This document shows positions 32,151 through 43,007 of a stretch of DNA of 64,000 nucleotides, in pieces (positions within the stretch are counted from its first letter, which is position 1; each line of letters begins with the position of its first letter). The DNA comes from Antedon mediterranea (Eukaryota; Echinodermata; Crinoidea; Comatulida; Antedonidae). The DNA lies in assembly GCF_964355755.1 (NCBI RefSeq), contig NC_092673.1, positions 11,105,001 to 11,169,000 of the forward strand. Direction: 5' to 3'. The position numbers and the translations under genes were made by a program. The notes below the pieces were generated by a model. That model saw nothing but the letters and a program-made list of their open reading frames with translations. It did not search any database and had not been told where the DNA came from.

Positions 32151-35000
32151 TCACATACAAAAACATCGAGAAAAAATACTTCTGGAATTTAAAAATATTT
32201 CAAACTTGGTATATATGTTCAATATCGGTTACTCCATCCGTAAACCAAAAGAAAAAATAGTTTCAAGCCACAATTCGATTTTTTCCCTGTAAATTGAGCA
32301 ACTTAAATAAACAAGGCCAACAGCCATTAAGTCGCGTGCTACAATGCATAGTGATACCGGACCGACAGACAGACCGACAGACCGACAGACAGACCGACAG
32401 AAAGACCGACAGACCGACAGACCGACAGACAGACAGACAGACCGACCAACCGACATAGTGAACTATACTGACCGAAATTACTGAACATGTTTAAAAATGT
32501 TGAAATGTTTAAAAACATTTATATTTTTTTAATTTACACGTGCGTAGCCTGTCACTTTTGACGTGCTCGTATAACGTAATTTCGAGTTGAAAAGTAAGTC
32601 AAGAAAACAGAAATCGGGCAAAAAGAGTGCGCAATAACATTTAACGCACAGTGCGCGCGCAAAAATATGCGCACTCATGGCAATTTTGTAAACGCTTAAA
32701 ATTGCCTGAAACGTACTCTTATTTCATCGAAAATAAATTTTGACAATTTTAAGCGCGCGTACGCATGCGTTACATGCGCTACGCACGTAATTGTATTGCC
32801 ATATGATGATTTATGCCCTGAAATTTATGAGTACCAAATTTTATTTAATTGTGATTCATGGTTGTGAAGATATGATTACAAACGTGATTTCGTTAAATCG
32901 TGCGTAGACCGCGTAATTTTTTATTGCACACCGTGAAAAACATAACCACATTGATTCCTGGCCATAAGGAATATACTGTGAAAAATTGACCTAGCTAGAT
33001 TAAACTGATACCAAGATAAGGTCAGAAAGCGATAAAACGCATAGTGATACCGGACCGACAGACAGACAGACCGACCAACCGACCGACATAGTGAACTATA
33101 GAGTCGCTTCCACGCGACTAAAAATATACCAAGAAATATATATTGAAATCAAGGAGTATTTTTTTTTTTACAAAAGAAATGTTCGTATGTTAATACACTG
33201 TGCTCCAGTGGATCCAATTTGGCGCCAGTGGAGCACAGGGAAATAGTCACATACAAAAACTTCTAGAAAAAATATTTATCGAATTCAAAAATATTTCAAA
33301 CTTGGTATATAAGTTCAATATCGGTTACTCCATCCGTAATGCAAAAGAAAAATTAGTTTCAAGCCACATTAGTGATTTTAATAACTTGCGTTTGTCTAAG
33401 ATAAATACTTATGAAAGAACATACAATTCCAACACATTTTTTTAAACTTTAGCGATTAAAAAAAAGACATATGTTAAAAATATGAATTATGTAGTAACAT
33501 ATTGAACGTGTAGTAACCTATTGAACGTATACTACCAAATTTCAAATGTGTAGGACAATTATTTTATGACGATCAAAATTTAAAGTTTAAAAAATGTGTT
33601 GGAATTCTATGTTCTATCATAAATATACATTTTAAACGAACGAAAATTACTAAAATCACTGATATGGCTTGAAACTAATTTTTCTTTTGCATTACGGATG
33701 GAGTAACCGATATTGAACTTATATACCAAGTTTGAAATATTTTGGAAATCCAGAAGTATTTTTTCTTGATGTTTTTGTATGTGACTATTTCCCTGTGCTC
33801 CACTGGCGCCAAATTGGATCCACTGGAGCACAGTCATGTATTAACATACGAACATTTCTTTTGTAAAAAAAAATACTCCTTGATTTCAATATATATTTCT
33901 TGGTATATTTTTAATGTAAGTTGCTCAATTTACAGAGAAAAAATCGAATTCCTAACCGGTTTTTAGTCGCGTGGAAGCGAATCTATAGTTCACTATGTCG
34001 GTCGGTCGGTCTGTCGGTCTGTCGGTCCGGTATCACTATGCGTTTTATCGCTTTCTGACCTTATCTTGATATCAGTTTAATCTAGCTAGGTCAATTTTTC
34101 ACAGTATATTCCTTATGGCCAGGAATCGATGTGGTTATGTTTTCACGGTGCGCAATACAAAATTACGCGGTCTACGCACGATTTAACGAAATCACGTTTG
34201 TAATCATATCTTCACAACCATGAATCACAATTAAATAAAATTTGGCACTCATAAATTTCAGGGCATGAATCATCATATGGCAATACAATTACGTGCGTAG
34301 CGCATGTAACGCATGCGTACGCGCGCTTAAAATTTTCAAAATTTATTTTCTATGAAATAAGAGTACGTTTCAGGCAATTTTAAGCGTTTACAAAATTGCC
34401 ATGAGTGCGCATATTTTTGGGCGCGCACTGCGCGTTAAATGTTATTGCGCACTCTTTTTGCCCGATTTCTGTTTTCTTGACTTACTTTTCAACTTTCGAA
34501 ATTACGTTATACGAGCACGTCAAAAGTGACAGGCTACGCACGTGTAAATTAAAAAAATATAAATGTTTTTAAACATTTCAACATTTTTAAACATGTTCAG
34601 TAATTTCGGTCAGTATAGTTCACTATGTCGGTCGGTCGGTCTGTCTTTCTGTCGGTCTGTCTGTCGGTCTGTCGGTCTGTCTGTCGGTCCGGTATCACTA
34701 TGCATTGTAGCACGCGATTTAATGGCTGTTGGCCTTGTTTTTTGTAAAAATCATTATTAGAGTTTAACATATGTGTCGGAATTGTATGTTTTTTCGTAAG
34801 TAGTATCTTAAGCAAACGCAAGTTATTAAAATCACTGACGTGGCTTGAAACTATTTTTTCTTTTGGTTTACGGATGGAGTAACCGATATTGAACAAATAT
34901 ACCAAGTTTGAAATATTTTTAAATTCCAGAAGTATTTTTTCTCGATGTTTGTGTATGTGACTATTTCCCTGTGCTCCCATTGGTGCCAAATTGGGTCCAC
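32150..35000. mobile_element. 2.9-kb foldback (palindrome) inside the left TIR
   Basis: Sequence from about 32150 to 33480 recurs inverted from 35000 to 33590, with the centre near 33520. Matching blocks include GGAGCACAGGGAAATAGTCA/complement, GTTACTCCATCCGTAA, GACAGACCGACAGACCGACA runs (32360-32455 and 34620-34695; shorter at 33055 and 34000) and TTACATGCGCTACGCACGTA. Identity looks very high over long stretches, implying recent origin or gene conversion. ORFs at 32101, 32229, 33200, 33607, 33742, 34563 and 34597 all mirror this repeat and are not genes. The flanking 97-bp units switch orientation across it. Confidence 0.9.
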
Positions 35001-35210
35001 TTGAGCACAGTGTATTGAAATACGAAAAGATATTATAATTTAGTGACTTTTTTCTATTTTATACCACTGTGTGCTCACTGGCGCGCGCGCCAAATTGGGT
35101 CCACGTGAGACAGTGTATTAACATACGAAAAGATATTAAAATTCAGTGACTTATTTCTATTTTATATCACTGTGCTCCGCTGGCGCCAAATTAGGTCCAC
35201 TTTAGTCCAG
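35000..35210 (-). repeat. Inverted 97-bp units right of the foldback
   Basis: Two to three units run here in the orientation opposite to 31320-32150 (CACTTGAGCACAGTGTATT...CACTGTGCTC). This is the arrangement expected if the foldback arose by inverted duplication or inversion between hairpin units of the left arm. Confidence 0.85.
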
Positions 35211-35214
35211 TCAA

Positions 35215-35995
35215 TCTATGACAAAAAAGGGCGTAACCCAAAACAAATTGCAATAGTTTCCAAACCTTTTTTATTTGATTCTATAAGCATCTGGAAAGAT
35301 CATTTCCAAAATCTACCAAAATCGGTTCAGTGGAACATACTTTTTAAGGGGTTTTAAGGTCATAGGGGTCAAATTACACATTTTTCTATTTTGAAAACTA
35401 CTAGGCGTAGCATGTTGATTTTGGTGTCAAACTATTCAGAAGACCCATATTTATATGTACTCTAATGAAACCTTTTTACCAAAAATTACAGGAAAGCATG
35501 TTTTTGACCTTTGATCTATTTTATTGTATATTTTCGTATATTCGTATCTTAGTAACCAGTGGGCGTAGATGAGCGTTATTTGCGTCAAACTACTCAGAAG
35601 GTCAATGTTTATATTAGTTCTAATGGAAAAGATCCGTGTAAAATGACCGGAAGTCATTATTTTGACCTTTGACACATATTCATTATTTTAGATTTCTCAG
35701 TAAATACATTTTTTATATCTCAGTAACCACTAAGCACAACTTCGTCAATTTTGTGTCAAAAGATTCAGAAGACTCATATTTATATTCACTATAATGAAAA
35801 AGTTTTTTTTTAAATGGATAGAAATTATGTTTTTGACCTTTGACCTATTATACCAGTATATTTGTTTATATTTACTCAGACTAATGAAAACAAATGCAAA
35901 TGTACAATATAACCGAAAATCATTATTTTGACCGTTAACATTTTCTAGTCGTGTCATGAATAAACCTCGAGTCTCGAGTATAACATTTTAAATTT
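35215..35995. repeat. Inner part of the left TIR
   Basis: The sequence from AGTCCAGTCAATCTATGAC onward is the inverted counterpart of 39060-39930. Shared blocks include AACAAATTGCAATAGTTTCC, ACCAAAATCGGTTCAGTGGA and CAGAAGACCCATATTTATAT. It consists of about 150-bp half-repeats carrying TCTAATGAAA, TTTTGACCTTTGACC and GTAACCACTGGGCGTA. No gene; ORFs at 35172, 35451 and 35745 are shadows. Confidence 0.88.
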
Positions 35996-36584
35996 GACCA
36001 AATAATAAGTGCGGCGATCTGACAGACGTTGGGCTGGAATATCAACTGATCTTGCCATAGAACAGTGTCTTATGCGTAGCATAAAAACAAGAGGAGGTCT
36101 AACAAGAGGGCGAGGATTAACAGAAATTCAACGACTTGTCTGGGTGGGTCCTTTCAACTCCAGTCTGCGCCAAGATCAATCATTCAATGCAAGAGTTCAC
36201 TAACGTTTCGTATACTACCAGTGAACAACATAAAGAAACAACATATGCCAGAAAGATGAAGGACCTCAGTGATGTACAAGACATATCAAGGTATCTGACA
36301 CTGCGAAATCCATTCAATACAGACAGTACAAAATTACTGACAAACATTGCAACTGGAGTGACGGCACATATCAATGTAGACTGTCACAATGCCAAGCATG
36401 TAGGTCAACAAATTGTGCAATCAATGACAAACCAAAAGGTCGCCGACTACACATTTCGGAAAAAGAGCCAATCCATTACAATGAACTCTAAAAGCGCATT
36501 GAAGATAAAAGATGATGTGGTCAATGTAGATCCTTTACTTCTATTTGAACGACTTGTAACTGCCGGCACAAGATGCCATAATGT

Positions 36585-37821
36585 CAGGGGCGCAGCCAGT
36601 GCGGGGGTCACGGGGGTCCTGACCCCCCCTTTTTTTTAGAAAAAATAAATAAAAACATGAGACAACAATACAGATCAAATGATCCTGGAGATACTGTGGA
36701 AGATTACTACCGAGCAGTATTACCAAATCAACTTCTTGATCATTTACAAACCGAGTTAAAAACCCGTTTTTCTACCGATAACAGGCCATGCTTTAAAATA
36801 TTTGGCGTAGCACCCGAGTCTATCGTGAAGTGTAATGTTGAAGAAGTCTTCAAGGAACTTGAATTTGGTACGATGATCTGCCAAGACACGAACATCTTCA
36901 TTCCGAGCTTCAGTGATGGAAGCGACTGTGTAAAATTAGCGGATCCAGATGTGTTCCCGAATGTGCGTGCGCTTCTTCTAATCGCGTAGGCCTATGCCCG
37001 TAACGTCTGCTGAAGCTGAGCGGAGTTTTTCGACTTTGTGGAGAACGAAAACCTGTTTGCGAAATCACATGTCTTATGAGCAGCTTTCGGGATTGTGCCT
37101 CATGAACATACACTTTAACATGAACATTAATACAGAGAATGTCATTCGCGAATTCTGTCTCCAAGCCAAGAAGAATGTTCCAAACTTATGATGCATCACG
37201 CGATGTCTAGAGCGCCGTTATAGTAACTAACGTAAAATGTATGATAATAATTTAGAAGTTAGTTATTACAATTATGTATAAGCTATCACCTATACTATAC
37301 ATTCGAACAAAAAAGTTATATTTTTAAACAAAATATTGTATGTACTGGGTATGATAAGCGTCTCACATACACACACGGAGCCAAGATAGCTTCTTGGACT
37401 TGCACAGTGTATGAACTCTAACCTTACGGTTCTCATTTAATAATATCACTCCATGTTCAAATAATTCCTCCTCTGAGTTTACAGCCTCTCTACACAAATC
37501 AACAAACAAGCAAGAAAAAAAGTGTTTGTCTGTGGCAGCCTGGAATATAAAAATGTTCTGTAATGAAAATGAGAGTTGTTTTTTGTTTTCTTTGTTTCAG
37601 TTTATTAGTGTTAACATTGTCATATTTGTGTGTGCGTAAACCGATTCAAATGATCTAGATTGCGCTAGACCGCCAAAGCTTCCAGGGGCCTTCGCCCCCT
37701 GGACCCCAACCGGGGGCCCTTGGCGGCCCCCTGGCCCCCAGCCCATGGTTGCTCGCTTCGCTCGCAAAATACTCACATATTTGGTTGACCCTCCTTTAAT
37801 TCTTTGCTGGCTGCGTCCCTG
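36585..37821. mobile_element. hAT element inserted in the nuclease gene
   Basis: The left end CAGGGGCGCAGCCAGTGCGG and the right end GGCTGGCTGCGTCCCTG (complement CAGGGACGCAGCC) are terminal inverted repeats. TAATGT flanks both sides (36579-36584 and 37822-37827): 6 bp, shorter than the usual 8. The right end carries the G+C-rich GGGGGCC and GCTCGCTTCGCTCGC motifs typical of these elements. The interior holds the C-terminal end of a hAT transposase. It is 1.24 kb, so most of the transposase is deleted. Dropping it and one TAATGT restores the nuclease frame at this point (CHNV...SDIF). Confidence 0.88.
36657..37191 (+). pseudogene. hAT transposase C-terminal remnant (dimerisation domain)
   Basis: A first frame (36657-36989) ends with a segment containing FPNVRALLLIA, and a second frame (from 36994) opens with MPVTSAEAERSFSTLWRTKT and continues LRNHMSYEQLSGLCLMNIHF. 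The pattern PVTSAEAERSFSTL is the signature of the hAT C-terminal dimerisation region, which lies next to the last catalytic residue of the RNase H fold. A frameshift near 36985 separates the two halves, and the zinc finger and most of the catalytic domain are absent. Confidence 0.9.
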
Positions 37822-39059
37822 TAATGTATCAGATATATTTAGATTGTTTGAATCACCAGATATGATGAGGTCTGCAAATAAAGCTAAGTTTAGCTGATAG
37901 TTTGTGGTCAACAGCAATCGAGGTTGCTCCAGAACCTCCTGATCAAATGCAGTACGTCTTAGATGGAGGAGCACTACTTCATAAAATTCCATGGACAAGA
38001 GGGGCTTCATGGGGTGACATATGAGAGTATACACTAAATATGTTTCTCACAAATATGGAAAACCCATTGTTGTTTTTGATGGGTACGATAACTCACTAAG
38101 TACAAAAGACTGTACACATACAAGGAGAAGTGGTGGTGGTGGTGTAGCTGTACACTTTGACCAATCTATGACCTTACAAACCAAAAGAGAAGAATTTCTG
38201 TCAAACGTTCAAAACAAACAAAGATTCATTAAGATTTTGGAAAATAGTCTTGAAAAAGAAGGTTGTACTGTTCACCACGCAGAAGCTGACGCTGACTATC
38301 TTGTGTCGAAGATGGCTCTGTTCTGTGCAGAACAAATAGGCACGGTTGTCATCGCAGATGATACAGATATCCTGGTCCTCCTTATCCACCATGGTGGTCA
38401 CACCAAACATAATGTATGGTTCAAGCCAAACCAAAGGAAAGAAACTAAAAAGGTGCAACGATGTTGGAACATTGCAGCAACAAGACTTGACCTTGGCAGC
38501 GATGTTTGTAAATATATCCTATTTTGTCACGCGTTCCTTGGATGTGACACGACATCGCGATTTTTTGGTATTGGGAAAATCAAAGCAGTAACTAAAGTAA
38601 GAAGTGACTGTTTCTTTTCTGAACAAGCGAAAGTGTTTATGACTTTTAAAGCAAACAGACAGGAGGTAATTGCAGCGGGTAATAACGCCATTTTGTCTTT
38701 GTATGGTAGCAGTGATAATGAAAACCTAGATGAATTGAGGTTTCGTAAATTTCATGAAAAGACTAGATGCAGTACTAAAGCAGTTCATCCACGTTCTTTA
38801 CCCCCAACGGCATCAGCGGCAAAGTATCATAGTCTAAGGGTGTACCAACAAGTTCAAGTTTGGCTTGGAAATGAAGAAAATGTACCTCCAGATAAATATG
38901 GATGGAAGATCAGCCAAGGCAGGATGATACCATATTTGACGGACAACCCCCCAGCACCACAATCGGTCCTACAAATCATAAAATGCAAATGCAAAACAGG
39001 CTGCTATAATATGAAATGCAGCTGTAGGAACAATGGATTAGATTTTCTGTAAAAATAGT

Positions 39060-39930
39060 TTCATTAGAGTAAATAAATATGGTTCTTCTGAATTGTTTAA
39101 CACAAAAGTTACGCTTATTGGTCATCGCGATACAAAAAATATATTTAGTGAGATATGAAATAAAGAATATGTTAACGGTCAAAACGATGACTTCCGGTCA
39201 TAATACACAACACTTTTTCATTAGAGTGAATATAAACATAGACCTTTTGAATATTTTGACACAAAAAATGCTCATCTACGCCCATTGGTTACAAAGATAT
39301 GAATATACCAATATAATAGGTCAAAGGTCAAAAGAGTAGTTTCCGGTCATTTTTTTGTAAAAAGTTTTATTAGAGTGAATATAAATAAGGGTCTTCTGAA
39401 TTGATTAACACAAAAATTACGAAGTTACGCCTATTGGTCACCGAGATACAAAAAATTTAATTAGTGAAATAATATAAAATAATGAATATATGTCAAAGGT
39501 CAAAATGATGTCGTCTGGTCATAATACACAAAACGTTTTCATTAGAGTGAATATAAACATAGACCTTCTGGGTATTTTGACACCAAAAACGCTTGTTTAC
39601 GCCCAGTGGTTACCGAGATATGAATATGCCAAAATAATAGGTTAAAGGTCAAAAACATGGATTCCGGTCATTTTTTATAAAAAACTTTCATTAGAGTGAA
39701 TATAAATATGGGTCTTCTGAATTGTTTGACACCAAAATTACCAAGTTCGGCCAAGCGGTTACTGAGATATACAAATATAGAATTTGACCCTCATGACCTC
39801 TTGACCCCTTAAAAAAGTATGTTCCACTGAACCGATTTTGGTAGATTTTGGAAATGTTTCTTCCAGGAACATATAGAATCAAATAAAAAAGGTTCGGAAA
39901 CTATTGCAATTTGTTTTGGGTCTATCGGTA
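39060..39930. repeat. Inner part of the right TIR with tandem sub-repeats
   Basis: About five alternating sub-repeats of roughly 150 bp, each with TTTCATTAGAGTGAATATAA, CTTCTGAATT, a TTACGCCTATTGGTYACCGA-like block and GGTCAAAGGTCAAAA. Inverted relative to 35215-35995. The 86-codon ORF at 39079 lies within it and is not a gene. Confidence 0.85.
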
Positions 39931-39934
39931 GATT

Positions 39935-40545
39935 GACTGGACTACTTGAGCACAGTGTATTAACATACGAAAAGATGTTAACATTCAGTGACTAATATTT
40001 CTATTTTATATCACTGTGCTCCACTGGCTCCAAATTGGGTTCACTTGAGCACAGTGTATAAACATACGAAAAGATATTAAAATTCAGTGACTTTTTTCTA
40101 TTTTATATCACTGTCCTCCACTGGCTCCAAATTGGGTCCACTTGAGCACAGTGTATTAACATACGAAAAGATATTAAAATTCAGTGACTTTTTTCTATTT
40201 TATATCACTGTGCTCCCCTGGCTCCAAATTGGGTCCACTTGATCACAGTGTATTAACATACGAAAAGATATTCAAATTCAGTGACTTTTTTCTATTTTAT
40301 ATCACTGTGCTCCCCTGCCTCCAAATTGGGTCCACTTGAGCACAGTGTATTAACATACGAAAAGATACTAAAAATCATTGACTTATTTCTATTTTATATA
40401 AATGTGCTCTCCTGGCTCCAAATTGGGTCCACTTGAGCAGTGTTATTAACATACGAAAAGATATTAAAATTCAGTGACTTATTTCTATTTTATATCACTG
40501 TGCTCCACCGGTGCTAAGTTTGGTCCACTGGAGCAGTTACCGTAG
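39935..40545 (-). repeat. Right array of 97-bp hairpin units (6-7 copies)
   Basis: Units read CACTTGAGCACAGTGTATTA...CACTGTGCTCCACTGGCTCC in the orientation expected for the right inverted repeat. Copies repeat about every 97 bp from 39945 to 40530, followed by the unique terminal segment to 40652. Confidence 0.93.
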
Positions 40546-40652
40546 TACTATTTCTAATTCGGAAGTAAATAAAGGCATAAATGGCGCTCCGTAGAAGTAA
40601 ATAGTGAAGTTGAGAATGCTCGATCGTCGAAATGACGCTCTGAATATACCTC

Positions 40653-40659
40653 TTTGCTG
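40653..40659. repeat. Right target-site duplication TTTGCTG
   Basis: Directly follows the terminal ATACCTC of the 9.4-kb element and matches 31204-31210 exactly. Confidence 0.8.
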
Positions 40660-41560
40660 CAGCACGTCGCTGAGAGTATACATTATATTGTATTTGCCTT
40701 GAGGTACCTGTTACAAAAGATAGTATAGTAGACTAAAAGATTGAATCCATTTTAAACAAATTTGATTTGCAAATGTTTTTCAATATTGATTATTGTAATA
40801 AGTGGCTTTAATGGTTTTAAAGAAAAAAATATTATAGAAGATAACATAACATGGCTTAACAAGGCTCAAACTAAATCATCCTTAACAAATTACTAAATGA
40901 ACCTAAAATGGAAAAATACTTATTGGAAAAACGTAGCTACCATGCATCAAGTCTAAAATTCAAAGCTCGTTCTAACTCATTACCACTTGAAGGAAGAAAG
41001 GAAGCTTGGTCACCACAAAATTTAGGATCATGTTTGTTATGTAATTGTCGTGAAAAAGAAACAATTTATCACTTTGTATTCAATTGTACTAGATTAATTA
41101 ATATTAGAAACTCAATATTTAAACAACTTAAAGAAGATCTATACCACAATGATTTGCATAAAATATGGGACTATTCACGTCAAGCTCACCTGAACTTAAA
41201 TATCACCTTTTTTTTGACGACCTAGAAATTCATGAAGAATATCAAATCCAATGTATAAACAATATTAACTATGTTTAGCAAGTAACATCTTTGACAAATA
41301 TTGTAAATTATTTTTAACAACTTCATGGAAAGAACGCAACGAAATTTATAATATCCTTCCATAACACAATCTTTTTAAATGTATTGAATGAATGTTTATA
41401 ACCTAATGTTTATATACTTTTTAATGTAATAATTTATAATGTTTGTATTTGATTGTGTAGTAAGATAAGTCCATATTTATTTTTTTGTTGTTGCACATCT
41501 CTTGAGAATTGTGCCAGTCTGTTATTATTATTACACTACACTACTATCTTTGCTGTTAAA
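40660..41560 (+). pseudogene. LINE C-terminal zinc-binding fragment
   Basis: A 105-codon frame at 40908-41225 contains KARSNSLPLEGRKEAW followed by CLLCNCREKETIYHFVFNC. The spacing CxxC-x(9)-HxxxxC is the zinc-knuckle-like C-terminal module of many non-LTR retrotransposons. The rest of the element is not recognisable upstream, where the 9.4-kb element abuts. Downstream A+T-rich sequence is probably its 3' UTR. The frame ends in TTFFLTT, then stops, with further LINE-like text (RNEIYNILP) near 41335 in another frame. Confidence 0.65.
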
Positions 41561-42191
41561 GAATAGCACGGGCTATACCATTTTACTGTGGGTATTTGCG
41601 CTCAAATTTATAACAAAATAACGATTTCCTGATTGCTGCCCTCTATATATTTTATTCAATGGATTTTTAACTGTATTAAAAGATAGCGTCACTATCTATT
41701 TGCTGTATTGTATAAACATAACTCGTCTTTTCTTTTTTTTTACTCGGGGTACCCGAGTCTAGGACTTACTCATCTTCTCCTCTTTGTCCATCTGGACACT
41801 ATTGAGTAAAAAGTGCGATTTATAAAGTACTACTCCTCCCTTATTCGTTGTAATATTGAGCTGGGATTTGGCATGAATATACTACAGGGACATGTCCTCA
41901 AAGCTATAGAGCCATATTTTTAAATTTCAAACCGGATGCAGCCATATCACGTCTCAAAGATGGTACCGTATAGCCGTATTTGGTGGAGGTTATTGATGTG
42001 TATGTGACGTTACATCCCGTCATATGAAAGCAGAGGGCGCTATGTAATGAAGACGTACAGTTACTGAGCTCCGTCAAAGCTAAAACTTATCGAACTCCCA
42101 AAAGTAAGTTAAAGGATGAAATAAACTGAACGTAAGTTTTAAACAGCTTCTACAATCAAATAAAAGTAAAATAAGAATTCGATTGTAAAAA

Positions 42192-43007
42192 ATGAGTGCT
42201 ACTAGAGCGAAATCTAAACAAATATCTGAAACTACTGAGGCAACGCCTATGCCACGTCAGCTTAAAGTTCCCGCGACTACCGACTTGAGGACTGACACGT
42301 CATCTTCTGAAATAAAGGCCCTGCGAAAAGATCTAAAAGAGATGTTTGTTGATATTAATAAAAGAATCGAAGATGGAATATCGTCGATCAAATCCAATCA
42401 ACAAGTACTAATAGAAAGAATAACAAAAGTGGAAGAAACACAACGTATTATGGACCAGTCATTGGAATATTACACAACATCCACTACGGAAACCCAAGCG
42501 AGTGTAAGTAGATTAAATACACGTATTGACAACATTGAAACAGAACTGAAGGAGAAAAATAAGCAAATTAGTAACCTAGAAGTGGATATTCATAGAATGG
42601 AAAGATATTCAAGAGGATTTAATTTACGATTTGGAGGAATAAATGAAGATGAGAACGAAAATACACTAGATAAACTAAATACACTTATAAGCGATAAACT
42701 ACACTTGAAGGATATTAACATTGAAAACGCCCATAGAACCGGTAAACAGACCAGAGGAGACCAAAAACGTAGGCAAATAATTGCTAAATTTATCTATAGG
42801 CCAGAACGAAACGAGGTTCTTAAGAAGGTGAAGTCACTGAAAAATAAAGATTTTTATGCAATGGAGGACCTTACAGCATCAGATGCCAAGAAGAAACGTG
42901 AGTACCGAGACATAATGTTGAAAGCATACAATGAAGGAAGACATCCTGTATTTAGAAATGGATCATTATATATAGATGGGAGACTATACCGTGAACCTAC
43001 AAAGTGA
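42192..43007 (+). CDS. LINE ORF1 protein: coiled coil, RRM-like and C-terminal domain
   Basis: 271 codons, ATG at 42192, no internal stop. Residues about 40-135 are heptad-rich (KALRKDLKEMFVDINKRIED, then VSRLNTRIDNIETELKEKNK), a probable coiled coil for trimerisation. MERYSRGFNLRFGGI (about 135-150) opens an RRM-like domain, and RQIIAKFIYRPERNEVLKKV followed by MEDLT and KKREYRDIMLKAYNEGR resemble the C-terminal domain of L1-type ORF1p (Transposase_22 family). Such proteins bind LINE RNA as a nucleic-acid chaperone. It lies 340 bp upstream of ORF2 on the same strand. Domain calls rest on motif pattern only. Confidence 0.85.
   Translation: MSATRAKSKQISETTEATPMPRQLKVPATTDLRTDTSSSEIKALRKDLKEMFVDINKRIEDGISSIKSNQQVLIERITKVEETQRIMDQSLEYYTTSTTETQASVSRLNTRIDNIETELKEKNKQISNLEVDIHRMERYSRGFNLRFGGINEDENENTLDKLNTLISDKLHLKDINIENAHRTGKQTRGDQKRRQIIAKFIYRPERNEVLKKVKSLKNKDFYAMEDLTASDAKKKREYRDIMLKAYNEGRHPVFRNGSLYIDGRLYREPTK

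Larger units (their letters stand above)
36009..39052 (+). pseudogene. XPG/FEN-like nuclease gene of the 9.4-kb element (broken)
   Basis: Plus-strand frames read in order RSDRRWAGISTDLAIEQCLM (36009), AKINHSMQEFTNVSY (36136), LDGGALLHKIPWTRG (37955) and the 343-codon ORF at 38021. The last has VVFDG (17-21), AEADADYL (87-94), ADDTDILVLL (112-121) and GCDTTSRFFGIGKIKA (174-189). These match the XPG-N, XPG-I and helix-hairpin-helix parts of FEN-type nucleases, with acidic metal-binding positions kept. The C-terminus holds a cysteine cluster, CKCKTGCYNMKCSC, cut short by a stop. Breaks: frameshifts near 36135, 37895 and 38018, and a hAT insertion at 36585-37821. The N-terminus is missing. I recall this family as multicopy uncharacterised proteins in aquatic invertebrates. 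Confidence 0.8.
31211..40652. mobile_element. 9.4-kb DNA transposon with long TIRs and an XPG/FEN-like gene
   Basis: The ends are GAGGTATCAGAGCGTCATTT at the left and the complement of GAGGTATATTCAGAGCGTCA at the right, with an exact 7-bp duplication TTTGCTG outside. The inverted repeats run inward through about 110 bp of unique sequence, an array of 97-bp units, then about 0.8 kb of unique sequence; the right arm is about 1.6 kb (39060-40652). The left arm is interrupted by a 2.9-kb foldback. Between the arms lies one decayed gene for an XPG/FEN-like nuclease. From memory, some Academ elements carry XPG-like nucleases, but their reported target duplications do not obviously match 7 bp, so the superfamily is open. 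Multiple frameshifts and a nested hAT show this copy is dead. Confidence 0.85.

Noticed and set aside
31906-34989. Several ORFs of 63-130 codons in the 32-35 kb region, including VGLSVCRSVC-type repeats
   Set aside because: They mirror each other on opposite strands of the foldback and include translations of the GACAGACC microsatellite.
38021-39052. Intact host gene for an XPG-like protein
   Set aside because: The homologous frame continues upstream through frameshifts and a hAT insertion, and the whole lies between transposon arms.
31211-40652. Maverick/Polinton assignment
   Set aside because: It has long TIRs, but the 7-bp repeat differs from the usual 6 bp, and no polymerase B, integrase, ATPase or capsid frame is visible.
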